This document shows, in pieces, positions 38,845-48,455 of a DNA stretch of 64,000 bases. Source of the DNA: Mycobacterium branderi (lineage in GTDB: Bacteria; Actinomycetota; Actinomycetes; Mycobacteriales; Mycobacteriaceae); NCBI RefSeq assembly GCF_010728725.1, contig NZ_AP022606.1:3348001-3412000 (forward strand), given 5' to 3'. Made by a program: the position numbers and the translations under genes. The notes beneath the pieces were generated by a model. That model was not told the DNA's origin and searched no databases. It saw only the letters and a program-made list of their open reading frames with translations. Position 1 is the first letter of the stretch. Each line of letters begins with the position of its first letter.

Positions 38845-39606
38845 AGCGTGTTGCCCCGGGGCCGCGGCCAACCGGGCCGCGAACTCTGGTGAGCGGATCG
38901 ACGCGGCCTGCGGGCCCAGCTCGGTGTCCTTGGCCAGCTCGTGCTGCTCGTCGTCGAGCGATCCGGGGCTGGCGGTGGCGCGCATGGTGGCCTTGGTCGC
39001 CAGCACAACCTCCCGCGGCGCCGCAGCGGGCCCGGCCGCCAGTTCCAGGGCAGCGGCCACCGGGTCGTCGGCAACGGACAGCGCAAGGCCGTGGCGCACA
39101 GCGGATTCCGCGTCGAAGCGCATGCCGAACAGCAAGGCGGCGCGGGCGACTTGCGGACCCACGGCGCGCTGCAGCATCCACGTCGCACCGCCGCCGGGGT
39201 GCAGGCCGAGCTTCTGGAAGCGGGCGTCGAACAACGCGGCCGGTCCGGCGATGCGCACATCGGCGGCCAGCGCCAGGTTCAGCCCGGCGCCGACCGCCGC
39301 GCCGTTGACCGCCGCGATCGTCGGCAGCGTGCACTTGCCGACGGCCATGAACCCGTCGTAGAGGGCCAGCAGCCCTTCCTCGGTGGCTTCGCCCAGGGCG
39401 CTGAGGTCGGCACCCGCGCAGAACGCCTTGCCGGCCCCGGTGACCACGACGGCGTGCACGTCCGAATCTGCCTCGGCCCGCTCGACCGCGGCCCGCAACT
39501 GGGCCGACATCGCGGCGGTGACGGCGTTACGCCGTTCCGGATCGTTGACGGTGATCAGCGCGACGCGGTTGTCGACGCGGTAGAGAACCAGATCGGGCTG
39601 GGTCAT
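38815..39606 (-). CDS. echA14: Enoyl-CoA hydratase/isomerase (EchA14-like)
   Basis: 263 residues from ATG 39606. Crotonase fold: the oxyanion-hole residues lie in [13 protein letters not shown] and [16 protein letters not shown]. The position of the usual catalytic glutamates shows [16 protein letters not shown]; the second glutamate is not obvious, so activity may be isomerase- or hydrolase-like rather than hydratase. An in-frame extension upstream to 40218 is antisense to the acyltransferase gene and is rejected. It converges on bkdC with a 30-bp overlap, so no separate terminator exists. Confidence 0.88.
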   Translation of the reverse strand: MTQPDLVLYRVDNRVALITVNDPERRNAVTAAMSAQLRAAVERAEADSDVHAVVVTGAGKAFCAGADLSALGEATEEGLLALYDGFMAVGKCTLPTIAAVNGAAVGAGLNLALAADVRIAGPAALFDARFQKLGLHPGGGATWMLQRAVGPQVARAALLFGMRFDAESAVRHGLALSVADDPVAAALELAAGPAAAPREVVLATKATMRATASPGSLDDEQHELAKDTELGPQAASIRSPEFAARLAAAPGQHALEVQQRRLR

Positions 39607-39881
39607 GTGCCACCTCCGCGAGCTCAGAGTAGTGGGACACCCATCGGCGCCCCGCACCCAGCGTGCCGTCGACGAGCATGCTTCGTTGCCATGCAAGCGT
39701 CGCCGGTCAACGAAACCGCGGACTGCGGCCTCTATTCGACACATTTCCAATGTAATTCGTGAACTGGTGACGTGCTGTCCGACGATCCAGCGAATCCGCA
39801 CAATTAGCTCCGCCCACGCTTCGGCCGGTCTAGCTTGAGCTTGGCAGCGGCCTGACGCTGTTGAAAGGCGGAACAGGAGCG
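39607..39881. other. Divergent intergenic region between echA14 and the first WS/DGAT gene
   Basis: 275 bp with no gene. An AT-richer patch at about 39735-39765 and a TAGCTT -10-like box (39831-39836, predicted start about 39843) are the only signals seen. CAGGAGCG directly precedes the ATG at 39882. No palindrome of note was found. Confidence 0.5.
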
Positions 39882-41351
39882 ATGGTTGACGCCGCCGAAA
39901 TGCCCAGCGAGCTGGGACCCGCCGACTATTTGATGCATCGGCGCGAAGCCCATAGCCATGCGCGGTTGGGCAGCATGGGAGTCGTTTTCCTCGACGCGGC
40001 GCCGGACTGGAACCGGTTTCGCGCCCATTTCGAAGATGCCTCCCGTCGGGTGCCGCGGCTGCGGCAGAAGGTCGTGGTGCCCACCCTCCCGACGACCGCA
40101 CCGCGCTGGGTGGTGGATCCGGACTTCGACGTGAACTTTCACGTGCGTCGGATGCGTGTGCCCAAGCCTGGCACTCCGCGGGAAGTCTTCGACCTGGCCG
40201 ACGAGCTGCTGCGGTCACCGATGGACACGTCGCGACCGCTATGGATCGCCACGTTGGTGGAGGGCCTTGCCGACGGTACGTCTGCGCTGCTTTTCCGCAT
40301 CGGCCATGCGCTCACTGACGGGATCGGCGCCCTCGAGATGTTCGCGCAGATCCCCACTCTGGAGCGCGATCCGCCCGCCGAGCCGCCACCTCCGGTACCG
40401 ATTCCGCAGAATCTGTCCCCCGACGACCTGATGTGGGAGGGCATCAGACGCCTGCCCCGAGCCCTCGTCGAGGGAGTCCGGCACGCACTGTGGGGCGCAT
40501 TGCGCGCGGTTGGCCGGTTGATGCGCAATCCGGTGTCGGCGCTGGTGGGCGGCGTGGGCTACGCCCGGTCGGCGGCGCGAGTGATGAGCCGGCCCGTCGA
40601 GCCGTCACCGTTGCTGCGCCAGCGCGGCTCGGTACGCCGCAGCGAAGCGCTCGACATCCGTCTCTCCACCCTGCACAGCGCCGCCAAAGCCGGCGGCGGT
40701 TCTTTGAACGACGCCTATCTGGCCGCCCTGTGCGGCGCGCTGGGGCGCTACCACCGGGCGCTCGGCGCGCCGATCGACGCGCTGCCGATGGCGGTGCCGG
40801 TGAACGTGCGCGGTGAAGCGGACCTCACCGCCGCCAACCAGGTCACCAGCGTCATGCTGGCAGCCCCGGTCGGTGAGGAAGATCCCGTCACTCGCATGGG
40901 CAAGATCCGTGTACAGATGACACAGCGCCGAAACGAGCCCGCGCGGGACGTCAGCCACTCGATTGCACGCCTGGTGAGCGTTTTGCCGGCGGCCCTGCTG
41001 AGCGCGATGAGCAGCGGGGGATTCGTCGATGTGGTGGCCAGCAATGTGCCGTCGTACCGCGGCGATATCTACCTCGCGGGGGCGAAAGTGCTACGGCAGC
41101 ATGGTCTCGCGTCGGTGCCCGGCGTCGGAATGGTCGTGGTGCTGTTGTCTGCCGGCGAGTGGTGCACCGTCACGGTCAACTACGACAGAGCCGCCATCCG
41201 GGAAGAGGAATTGTTTGCCCGGTGCCTGCGTGAGGGTTTCGACGAGATACTCACGCTGGCGGGTCAACCGGCGCCCCGCCGGGCCGGCAGCGTTCGGCCA
41301 CCCCTGACGAGGTGCCCCCGGCAGGACTCGAACCTGCGACCACAAGATTAG
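39882..41351 (+). CDS. Wax ester synthase/diacylglycerol acyltransferase paralogue 1
   Basis: 489 residues from ATG 39882 with CAGGAGCG upstream. WS/DGAT family: [10 protein letters not shown] at the start, the active-site motif reading G141-His142-ALTD146-G (family form HHxxxDG, so the first His is Gly but the catalytic second His and Asp stay), and [15 protein letters not shown] [30 protein letters not shown] in the C-terminal domain. It would esterify diacylglycerol or alcohols with acyl-CoA at the membrane. The last 13 codons and the stop lie inside the antisense strand of tRNA-Arg (ending [11 protein letters not shown]), so the C-terminus is not conserved protein. A close paralogue is at 42979-44505. 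Confidence 0.9.
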   Translation: MVDAAEMPSELGPADYLMHRREAHSHARLGSMGVVFLDAAPDWNRFRAHFEDASRRVPRLRQKVVVPTLPTTAPRWVVDPDFDVNFHVRRMRVPKPGTPREVFDLADELLRSPMDTSRPLWIATLVEGLADGTSALLFRIGHALTDGIGALEMFAQIPTLERDPPAEPPPPVPIPQNLSPDDLMWEGIRRLPRALVEGVRHALWGALRAVGRLMRNPVSALVGGVGYARSAARVMSRPVEPSPLLRQRGSVRRSEALDIRLSTLHSAAKAGGGSLNDAYLAALCGALGRYHRALGAPIDALPMAVPVNVRGEADLTAANQVTSVMLAAPVGEEDPVTRMGKIRVQMTQRRNEPARDVSHSIARLVSVLPAALLSAMSSGGFVDVVASNVPSYRGDIYLAGAKVLRQHGLASVPGVGMVVVLLSAGEWCTVTVNYDRAAIREEELFARCLREGFDEILTLAGQPAPRRAGSVRPPLTRCPRQDSNLRPQD

Positions 41352-41386
41352 AAGTCATGCGCTCTGTCCAGCTGAGCTACGGGGGC
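41313..41386 (-). tRNA. tRNA-Arg (TCT)
   Basis: 74 nt on the minus strand. Acceptor stem GCCCCCG/CGGGGGC is perfect. The D-arm has GTAGCTCAGCTGG, the anticodon loop CTTCTAA gives TCT, and the T-arm GCAGG-TTCGAGT-CCTGC is perfect. The anticodon stem has one T-T mismatch (29-41). Discriminator A; CCA not encoded. The 3' half overlaps the end of the convergent acyltransferase gene. Confidence 0.95.
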
Positions 41387-41558
41387 CGGAAAGACTTACG
41401 CGCAGGTCAGTGTATCCAACGCCGCGACACGCCAAGTCCCGACGCGCAACGCCGATCGAAATCCCCTTGGCGGAATTGGTGATTCGCTAACCTGTGACGC
41501 GCGACACACGTACGCTGACCGGGCGACGTATGGGCCGACGTCAAGGAGTGGCGTTGCC

Positions 41559-42818
41559 ATGAGCATGGCTATGAACGTGACCACAAGGTGCTCACGGGCT
41601 GGCGCCCTGGCACTGCGTCACGGCGCGCAGCTGGCGGCCGAAGCGGTCGACACCTATCGCGCCGCCGCCCTGCTGCTGCAGGGTTCGCCGTTCGCCGTCG
41701 CCTGGTTCGCGGGATGGCTGTCCGCCGAGTTCTCGCCGCAGGTACTGACCGGCCACGCCCTGTCAGGGGTGACTCCGCTGTCGGTCGGCCGAGTCGCCAC
41801 CACGTGGGCGGCGCAACGCGCGGACCGCATCCTGTCCGCGGCGCTCGAGGAATCCTTCGGCCCCCACTACCGCGCCCGGGTGTCGCATCCGGTTACCGAT
41901 CAGCTCGAGTGTGCGCGCCGCGGAGGACTATTACACGCGGCGGGCCATCGTCGTCGTTACGCATCACAGACCTCGGACATCGCCTACGGGCCGGCGGGGC
42001 GGGACAACCTGCTCGACATCTGGCGCCGTCCGGACTTGCCCGACGGCTGCCGGGCGCCGGTGCTGCTGCAAATCCCGGGCGGCGCGTGGACCGTCAACGG
42101 CAAACGGGGACAGGCATATCCGCTGATGGGCCGGATGGTCGAGCTCGGCTGGATCTGCGTGTCGATCGACTACAGCAAGAGCCCCGGCAAGGCGTGGCCG
42201 GCACACATCGTCGATGTCAAGCGGGCCATCGCGTGGGTGCGCGAGAACATCGCCGACTACGGCGGCGACCCGCATTTCGTCGCGGTCACCGGAGGTTCGG
42301 CCGGCGCGCATCTGGCCTCGTTGGCGGCGCTCACCGCCAACGACCCGCGGCTTCAGCCCGGCTTCGAGGACGCCGACACCACGGTCCAGGCGGCCGCGCC
42401 CTACTACGGGGTTTACGACTTCACCGATCCCGAGAAAATGCACGAACTGATGCTGCCGTTTTTGGAGCACTTCGTGATGCAAAAGCGCTACACCGACGAT
42501 CCCGGGTTGTTCGAATTCGCGTCGCCGATATCCCACGCGCACAGCGCCGCCCCGCCATTTTTCGTGCTACACGGCGCCAACGATTCGTTGATTCCCCGGG
42601 CGCAGGCGCAAACGTTTTGTTCTGCACTGCGCGAGGCCGGTGCCGCCACCGTGTGCTATGCGGAGCTACCCAACGCCCACCACGCATTCGATATCGTCGG
42701 GACCGTCCGCTCACGCCTGACGGCCGACGCCGTCGCCGATTTTCTGGGTGTTGTGCATGGACGTTATCTGCGCTCCCGCAGAAGCGCGGCGCGCAAACAC
42801 GCCACATCCGCGAGCTGA
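41559..42818 (+). CDS. lipQ: Alpha/beta-hydrolase esterase/lipase (LipQ-like)
   Basis: 419 residues. The hormone-sensitive-lipase-like core starts near residue 130. The oxyanion stretch reads IPGGAW instead of HGGG; the nucleophile elbow is GGSAGAH with the catalytic serine; SAAPPFFVLHGANDSLIPR holds the acid and AELPNAHHAFD the histidine. The first 120 residues carry hydrophobic helices (LLLQGSPFAVAWFAGWLSAEF) that may attach it to membrane. Placed between two WS/DGAT genes and followed by plsC-plsB2, it may hydrolyse or remodel acylglycerols. Around 41905-41950 an alternative frame also looks protein-like, so a local compensated frame slip is possible. No clear ribosome site beyond AAGGAG at about 41542. 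Confidence 0.88.
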   Translation: MSMAMNVTTRCSRAGALALRHGAQLAAEAVDTYRAAALLLQGSPFAVAWFAGWLSAEFSPQVLTGHALSGVTPLSVGRVATTWAAQRADRILSAALEESFGPHYRARVSHPVTDQLECARRGGLLHAAGHRRRYASQTSDIAYGPAGRDNLLDIWRRPDLPDGCRAPVLLQIPGGAWTVNGKRGQAYPLMGRMVELGWICVSIDYSKSPGKAWPAHIVDVKRAIAWVRENIADYGGDPHFVAVTGGSAGAHLASLAALTANDPRLQPGFEDADTTVQAAAPYYGVYDFTDPEKMHELMLPFLEHFVMQKRYTDDPGLFEFASPISHAHSAAPPFFVLHGANDSLIPRAQAQTFCSALREAGAATVCYAELPNAHHAFDIVGTVRSRLTADAVADFLGVVHGRYLRSRRSAARKHATSAS

Positions 42819-42978
42819 AATTCCAATTCGCTCCGCGGGCAAAGTATTTCGTACGACTTTTGTTGTCATATTGCGTATCCGCGCAATCGCTACCGTCATC
42901 ACGACAACCGGACTAGCGTTTAGGTAGGCGTGGCGAAACGAGAGGCTGGAGCGGCGATGCCAGAACGGGGACGAGCCG

Positions 42979-44505
42979 GTGGCTGAGTCCGTCGACGCGG
43001 CGGGGTTGCCCACCGCGCTCGGCGCGGTCGACTATCTGCTGCACCGTGGGGAAGCCAACCCGCGGACCCGCTCGGGCATCATGGCCCTGGAAATCCTCGA
43101 CACCACGCCGGACTGGGAGCGGTTCCGGACCCGTTTCGAACACGCGTCGCGGCGGGTGTTGCGGCTGCGCCAGAAGGTGGTCGTGCCGACGCTGCCGACC
43201 GCCGCGCCGCGCTGGGTGGTGGATCCCGACTTCAACCTGGACTTTCATGTGCGACGGCTGCGCGTCGCCGAACCCGGCACGCTGCGCCAGGTATTCGACC
43301 TGGCCGAGGTGATGCTGCAGTCGCCCCTGGACATCGCCCGGCCGTTGTGGACGGCCACCTTGATCGACGGCCTGGCCGACGGCAGGGCCGCGACGCTGTT
43401 GCACCTGAGCCACGCCGTCACCGATGGTGTTGGCAGCGTGGAGATGTTCGCCCACATCTACGACCTGGAGCGTGATCCGCCGCCCGGACCGCCACCGCCG
43501 CAACCCATTCCACAGGATTTGTCCCCCACCGACCTGATGCGCGAGGGTCTCAACCACCTGCCCGAGGCCGTGGTCGACGGGGTTCGGGGCGCGCTGTGGG
43601 GCGCGGCGTCCATGGTGGGCCGGGCGGTGCTGCGGCCTGCGTCCACGGTGGCCGGCGCGCTGAGCTATGCCCGCTCCAGCGTGCGGGTGGTGAGCCGGGC
43701 CGCCGAGCCGTCGCCGCTGCTGCGCCGGCGCAGCCTGGCCACCCGCACCGAGGCCATCGACATCCCGCTGTCCGACCTGCACCGGGCCGCCAAGGCCGGC
43801 GGTGGGTCGATCAACGACGCCTATTTGGCCGGGCTGTGTGGTGCGCTGGGCCGCTACCACGAAGCGCTCGGCGTGCCGATTGCGACGCTGCCGATGGCGG
43901 TGCCGGTGAACCTGCGGGCCGAATCCGATCCGGCCGGCGGTAACCGGTTCACCGGCGTCAACCTGGCCGCGCCGGTGGGCACCGCCGATCCGGTGGCCCG
44001 GATGCGCAAAATCCGCGCCCAGATGACGCAGCGCCGCGACGAACCGGCGATGGACGTCATCGGTTCGATCGCACCGGTGCTCAGCGTGTTGCCGGCACCG
44101 TTGCTCGAGTCGATGACCGGCTCGGTGGTGGCATCGGACGTGCAGGCCAGCAATGTGCCGGTCTATCCGGGCGATACCTACCTCGCCGGGGCAAAAGTCT
44201 TGCGGCAGTATGGAATTGGACCATTGCCGGGCGTAGCGATGATGGCGGTGCTGATCTCTCGCGGCGGGTACTGCACCATCACTACCCGCTACGACCGGGC
44301 CGCGGTGCGCCATGAGGATTTGTGGGCCCGATGCCTGCTGGAGGGTTTCGACGAGATCCTCGCGCTGGCCGGCGAACCCGCGCCGCACCCGGTGCCCGCG
44401 TCGTTCGACGCCGAGGCGCCGAACACGTCGACCCGATCGGTGTCCGGCTCATGCGCGCCGGCGACGATGCAGAGCGAAGCGATGCGGAGGAGCGGCGCCG
44501 AATGA
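42979..44505 (+). CDS. Wax ester synthase/diacylglycerol acyltransferase paralogue 2
   Basis: 508 residues from GTG 42979 (GGGGACG upstream; TAGCGT at 42914-42919 may be the -10). Very similar to the paralogue at 39882-41351 along its length: LGAVDYLLHRGEAN, active site S144-His145-AVTD149-G (the first His of HHxxxDG is Ser), [29 protein letters not shown]. Expected to make triacylglycerol or wax esters from acyl-CoA. M. tuberculosis Rv2484c sits at the equivalent place. The last 15 residues ([14 protein letters not shown]) come from a MIRU-type repeat, and its stop codon overlaps the plsC start (ATGA), so the repeat has extended this protein and coupled it to plsC. Confidence 0.92.
   Translation: MAESVDAAGLPTALGAVDYLLHRGEANPRTRSGIMALEILDTTPDWERFRTRFEHASRRVLRLRQKVVVPTLPTAAPRWVVDPDFNLDFHVRRLRVAEPGTLRQVFDLAEVMLQSPLDIARPLWTATLIDGLADGRAATLLHLSHAVTDGVGSVEMFAHIYDLERDPPPGPPPPQPIPQDLSPTDLMREGLNHLPEAVVDGVRGALWGAASMVGRAVLRPASTVAGALSYARSSVRVVSRAAEPSPLLRRRSLATRTEAIDIPLSDLHRAAKAGGGSINDAYLAGLCGALGRYHEALGVPIATLPMAVPVNLRAESDPAGGNRFTGVNLAAPVGTADPVARMRKIRAQMTQRRDEPAMDVIGSIAPVLSVLPAPLLESMTGSVVASDVQASNVPVYPGDTYLAGAKVLRQYGIGPLPGVAMMAVLISRGGYCTITTRYDRAAVRHEDLWARCLLEGFDEILALAGEPAPHPVPASFDAEAPNTSTRSVSGSCAPATMQSEAMRRSGAE
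44460..44498 (+). repeat. MIRU-type interspersed repeat, WS/DGAT-plsC junction
   Basis: Same core as at 33022-33059, with one A-to-C change (GATGCGGAGG). It is translated in two frames: as the C-terminus of the acyltransferase, and, in the plsC frame, as MRAGDDAERSDAEERRR running without a stop into MTATEER of PlsC. The GGAGGAG within it is placed as the plsC ribosome site. Confidence 0.8.
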
Positions 44506-46100
44506 CCGCCACGGAAGAACGCAAGCAGCCGCGCGACCTTCGGCTGCCCGGATCGGTTGCCGAGATCATGGCCAGCCCGCCCGGCCCCAAGATCGGGGCG
44601 TTCTTCGACCTGGACGGAACTCTGGTCGCGGGTTTCACCGGCGTCATCCTCACCCAGGAACGCTTCCGGCGTCGCGAGATGGGCGTCGGTGAGCTGATCG
44701 GCATGATCCAGGCCGGCCTGAATCATCAACTCGGACGTATCGAATTCGAGGAGCTCATCCTCAAGGCGTCGTCGGCGCTGCGCGGTCGTCCGCTATCGGA
44801 TATGGAGGAAATCGGCGAGCGGTTGTTCGCGCAGAAAATCGAGAGCCGGATCTACCCGGAAATGCGGGAGTTGGTGCGCGCCCACCTTGCTCGCGGCCAC
44901 ACCGTAGTGCTCAGCTCGTCCGCGCTGACGCTGCAGGTCGAGCCCGTGGCGCGCTTCCTCGGCATCCCCAACACGCTGACCAACAAGTTCGAAACCGACG
45001 AGAACGGGATCCTCACCGGCAAGGTGGTCAAGCCGATCCTGTGGGGGCCGGGCAAGGCGGCGGCCGTGCAGCAGTTCGCCGCCGAGCACGGTATCGACTT
45101 GAAGGACAGCTACTTCTACGCCGACGGCGACGAGGACGTCGCGTTGATGTACCTGGTCGGCAACCCCCGCCCGACCAACCCCGAAGGCAAGATGGCTGCG
45201 GTCGCCCGCCGTCGTGGCTGGCCGATTCTGCGTTTCACCAGCCGCGGCAGCGTCGGAATCACCGGACAATTACGGACTTTGGCCGGTATCGGCTCGATGG
45301 TTCCGGTCGCCGCCGGTGCGCTGGGGATCGGCCTGCTGACCCGAAGTCGTCGCCGGGGCGTGAACTTCTTCACCTCCACCTGGTCGCAGCTCCTGCTCGC
45401 CGCCAGCGGCGTGCACCTCAACGTGATCGGCACGGAGAATCTGACCGCGCAACGCCCGGCCGTGTTCATCTTCAATCACCGCAACCAGGCCGACCCGGTG
45501 ATCACCGCCGCACTGGTGCGCGACAACTGGATTGGCGTAGGCAAGAAGGAATTGGCGAGCGACCCGATCATGGGCACGCTCGGCAAGCTGCTGGACACCG
45601 TCTTCATCGACCGCGACGATCCGACGGCCGCGGTGGAGTCGCTGCACGAGGTCGAAGAGCGCGCGAAAAGGGGACTGTCGATCGTGATCGCCCCCGAGGG
45701 CACCCGGGTGGACACCACCACCGTCGGGCCCTTCAAGAAGGGGCCGTTCCGCATCGCGATGGCCGCCGGAATTCCGATCGTGCCGATCGTAATCCGCAAC
45801 GCGGAGATCGTCGCCGCGCGAAACTCCACCACGATGAATCCGGGCACGGTGGATGTCGCTGTGTTCCCGCCGATTTCCGTCAGCAACTGGACTGTCGACA
45901 CGTTGCCGGACCGGATTGCCGAAGTGCGCCAACTGTATTTGGACACGTTGGCCGACTGGCCGGTCGACCAGCTGCCCGATGCCGCCCTGTATACCCGGGT
46001 GACCAAAGCGCCGCCGCGTAAACGCGCCACCAAGAAGGCCGCCAAGGCGCCGGCGAAAAAGGCCGCCAAGACGCAACCCAGGCCGAAGGGCCGATCGTGA
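44502..46100 (+). CDS. plsC: Bifunctional HAD-phosphatase/lysophosphatidate acyltransferase (PlsC-like, Rv2483c-like)
   Basis: 532 residues. The N-terminal HAD domain (about 30-260) has [11 protein letters not shown] (Asp36 and Asp38), [13 protein letters not shown] and [11 protein letters not shown], so it probably dephosphorylates a lipid or small phosphate ester. The C-terminal acyltransferase (about 290-490) has H326-RNQA-D (HX4D) and APEGTR. The last 35 residues are a lysine/alanine-rich tail ([18 protein letters not shown]) like those of mycobacterial HupB. A fused phosphatase plus acyltransferase suggests conversion of glycerol-3-phosphate intermediates towards diacylglycerol. ATG 44502 overlaps the previous stop; an in-frame ATG at 44451 would add a repeat-encoded extension. 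Followed by plsB2 with a 4-bp overlap. Confidence 0.92.
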   Translation: MTATEERKQPRDLRLPGSVAEIMASPPGPKIGAFFDLDGTLVAGFTGVILTQERFRRREMGVGELIGMIQAGLNHQLGRIEFEELILKASSALRGRPLSDMEEIGERLFAQKIESRIYPEMRELVRAHLARGHTVVLSSSALTLQVEPVARFLGIPNTLTNKFETDENGILTGKVVKPILWGPGKAAAVQQFAAEHGIDLKDSYFYADGDEDVALMYLVGNPRPTNPEGKMAAVARRRGWPILRFTSRGSVGITGQLRTLAGIGSMVPVAAGALGIGLLTRSRRRGVNFFTSTWSQLLLAASGVHLNVIGTENLTAQRPAVFIFNHRNQADPVITAALVRDNWIGVGKKELASDPIMGTLGKLLDTVFIDRDDPTAAVESLHEVEERAKRGLSIVIAPEGTRVDTTTVGPFKKGPFRIAMAAGIPIVPIVIRNAEIVAARNSTTMNPGTVDVAVFPPISVSNWTVDTLPDRIAEVRQLYLDTLADWPVDQLPDAALYTRVTKAPPRKRATKKAAKAPAKKAAKTQPRPKGRS

Positions 46101-48436
46101 GGAAGCCGGGCGCCGAGATCGGCACATTCACCACCACCGACGACACGCTGGTGCTGGCGTCTATTTCTTCTCCGGTCGAGGCGGAGCTGGTCTCGGAGTG
46201 GCTGGAGCAGCAACGAAAGAGATACCCGGACACCAAGATCGACATACTGCAGTTGCCGCCGCGTAATGCCGAGCCGGCCGCGCTGGCACAACTCGTCGTG
46301 CAGTTGGAGGCCGACGAGGACCGCTCGATCGTGCCGGTGCGGGTGTTCTGGCTGCCGCGTGCCGGCGCGTCCGCGCTGAGCAGAGTGGTGGCGCTGCTGC
46401 CGGGACGCGACCCCTACCACCCCAACGAGCGTCAGCAGCGCCACGTGGTGCGCTCCGAGCCGTCCCGGGCCCGAGTGGTGGCCGGGGAGCCGGCGAAGGT
46501 CTCCGAGCTACGGCAGCAGTGGCGCGACCTCACTGTTGGCGAAAACCCCAGGGACTTCGCGCATTTCGTCACACGCAGGGCCATCTTGGCGCTGGAACGC
46601 GCCGAATACCGGATCCTGGGCCCGCAATACAAGTCCCCGCGGCTGGTGAAGCCGGAGATCTTGGCCTCCGCGCGATTCCGCGCCGGCCTGGAGAAGATCC
46701 CGGGGGCCTCCCTCGAGGAAGCCGGCAAGATGCTCGACGAGCTGGCCACCGGCTGGAGCCGAGTGTCGGTGGACCTGGTGTCGGTGCTGGGCCGGTTGCT
46801 CAGCCGGGGCTTCGACCCCGAAATCGACTACGACGAATACCAAGTGGCGGCGATGCGCGCAGCGCTCGAGACTCATCCGGCAGTGCTGCTCTTTTCGCAC
46901 CGGTCCTACATCGACGGTGCGGTCATGCCGGTCGCCATGCAGGAGAACCGGCTGCCGCCGGTGCATGTGTTCGCCGGCATCAACCTGGCGTTCGGAGTGA
47001 TGGGTCCGCTGCTGCGCCGCTCCGGCGTCATCTTCATTCGACGCAACATCGGCGACAACCCACTCTACAAATACGTGCTCAAGGAGTACGTGGGCTATGT
47101 CGTCGAGAAGCGGTTCAACTTGAGCTGGTCCATCGAGGGCACCCGCTCCCGCACCGGCAAGATGTTGCCGCCCAAGCTGGGCCTGATGAGCTATGTGGCC
47201 GACGCCTACCTGGACGGCCGCAGCGATGACATTCTGCTGCAAGGTGTTTCGATCAGCTTCGACCAGCTGCACGAGACGGCCGAATACGCGGCCTATGCGC
47301 GGGGCGCGGAGAAGAAGGCCGAGGGCGTCGGCTGGCTGTACAACTTCATCAAGGCCCAAGGCGAGCGCAGCTACGGCAAGATTTACGTCCGCTTCCCCGA
47401 GGCAGTCTCGATGCGGCAGTACCTTGGTCCGGCGGGCGGCCCGACAGCCACCGATCCGGCCGCCAAACGTCTTGCGCTGCAAAAGATGTCGTTCGAGGTT
47501 GCGTGGCGCATTCTGCGGGCCACGCCGGTGAACGCCACGGGTCTGGTGTCGGCGCTGTTGCTGACCACGCACGGAGTGGCGTTGACCCTGGGCCAGCTGC
47601 ACCACACATTGCAGGATTCGCTGGACTACCTGGAACGCAAGCAAACCCCGGTGACCACCAGTGCGTTGCGGCTGCGCACACCCGAGGGCGTCCGCGCTGC
47701 GGTGGACGCGCTGTCCAACGGCCATCCGGTCACCCGGGTCGACGGCGGGCGAGAACCGGTGTGGCGCATCGCGCCCGAGGACGAGCACGCTGCGGCGTTC
47801 TACCGCAACTCGGTGATCCACGCGTTTCTGGAAACCTCGATCGTCGAGCTGGCGCTGGCATATGCCCGACGCGCCGAGGGCGATCGAGTGGAAGCCTTCT
47901 GGTCGCAGGCCATGCGGCTTCGCGACCTTCTGAAATTCGACTTCTACTTCGCCGATTCGGCGTCGTTCCGGGCCAACCTCGCCGAAGAGATGGCCTGGCA
48001 CGCCGATTGGGAAGCCCACGTCGGCGCGGGCGGCGACGAAATCGACGCGATCCTGTACGCCAAACGTCCGCTGATGTCGGATGCGATGCTGCGGGTGTTC
48101 TTCGAGGCCTACGAGATCGTCGCCGACGTGCTGCGCGACGCCCCGGCCGACATCGGCGAAAAGGAACTGACCCAGTTGGCGCTCGGCGTCGGTCGGCAGT
48201 ACGTCGCGCAGGGCCGGGTGAGCAGCAGCGAGCCGGTGTCCACGCTGCTGTTCGCGACGGCACGCCAAGTGGTCGCCGACCAGCATTTGCTGGAGCCCGC
48301 CCCGGACCTGGCCGAGCGGCGAACCGCCTTCCGTAGTGAACTGCGCAGCATTCTGCGGGATTTCGACCACGTCGCGCAGGTCGCGCGCAAACAGTTCATT
48401 GCCCGGGAGGTCGCGGCGCGACGGGCGGCGCGGTAA
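46097..48436 (+). CDS. plsB2: Glycerol-3-phosphate acyltransferase
   Basis: 779 residues, the size of PlsB. The acyltransferase motif is H268-RSYI-D273 ([13 protein letters not shown]), followed by [11 protein letters not shown], and [13 protein letters not shown] as the third block. It acylates the sn-1 position of glycerol-3-phosphate, the first step of phospholipid and triacylglycerol synthesis, at the inner membrane. GTG 46097 overlaps the plsC stop (GTGA). Adjacent plsC and two WS/DGAT genes make a nearly full glycerol-3-phosphate to triacylglycerol route in one locus. Confidence 0.95.
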   Translation: MRKPGAEIGTFTTTDDTLVLASISSPVEAELVSEWLEQQRKRYPDTKIDILQLPPRNAEPAALAQLVVQLEADEDRSIVPVRVFWLPRAGASALSRVVALLPGRDPYHPNERQQRHVVRSEPSRARVVAGEPAKVSELRQQWRDLTVGENPRDFAHFVTRRAILALERAEYRILGPQYKSPRLVKPEILASARFRAGLEKIPGASLEEAGKMLDELATGWSRVSVDLVSVLGRLLSRGFDPEIDYDEYQVAAMRAALETHPAVLLFSHRSYIDGAVMPVAMQENRLPPVHVFAGINLAFGVMGPLLRRSGVIFIRRNIGDNPLYKYVLKEYVGYVVEKRFNLSWSIEGTRSRTGKMLPPKLGLMSYVADAYLDGRSDDILLQGVSISFDQLHETAEYAAYARGAEKKAEGVGWLYNFIKAQGERSYGKIYVRFPEAVSMRQYLGPAGGPTATDPAAKRLALQKMSFEVAWRILRATPVNATGLVSALLLTTHGVALTLGQLHHTLQDSLDYLERKQTPVTTSALRLRTPEGVRAAVDALSNGHPVTRVDGGREPVWRIAPEDEHAAAFYRNSVIHAFLETSIVELALAYARRAEGDRVEAFWSQAMRLRDLLKFDFYFADSASFRANLAEEMAWHADWEAHVGAGGDEIDAILYAKRPLMSDAMLRVFFEAYEIVADVLRDAPADIGEKELTQLALGVGRQYVAQGRVSSSEPVSTLLFATARQVVADQHLLEPAPDLAERRTAFRSELRSILRDFDHVAQVARKQFIAREVAARRAAR

Positions 48437-48455
48437 CCGGCCATACGCTGTAGGT

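Noticed and set aside
38815..40218. Extended echA frame of 467 codons
   Set aside because: The part beyond ATG 39606 is antisense to the WS/DGAT gene and intergenic DNA; the crotonase fold is complete from 39606.
41313..41386. T-T mismatch in the anticodon stem of tRNA-Arg as a sign of a tRNA pseudogene
   Set aside because: All other stems are perfect, and the antisense peptide [11 protein letters not shown] is a familiar artefact of actinobacterial tRNA-Arg genes, so the arm is probably conserved.
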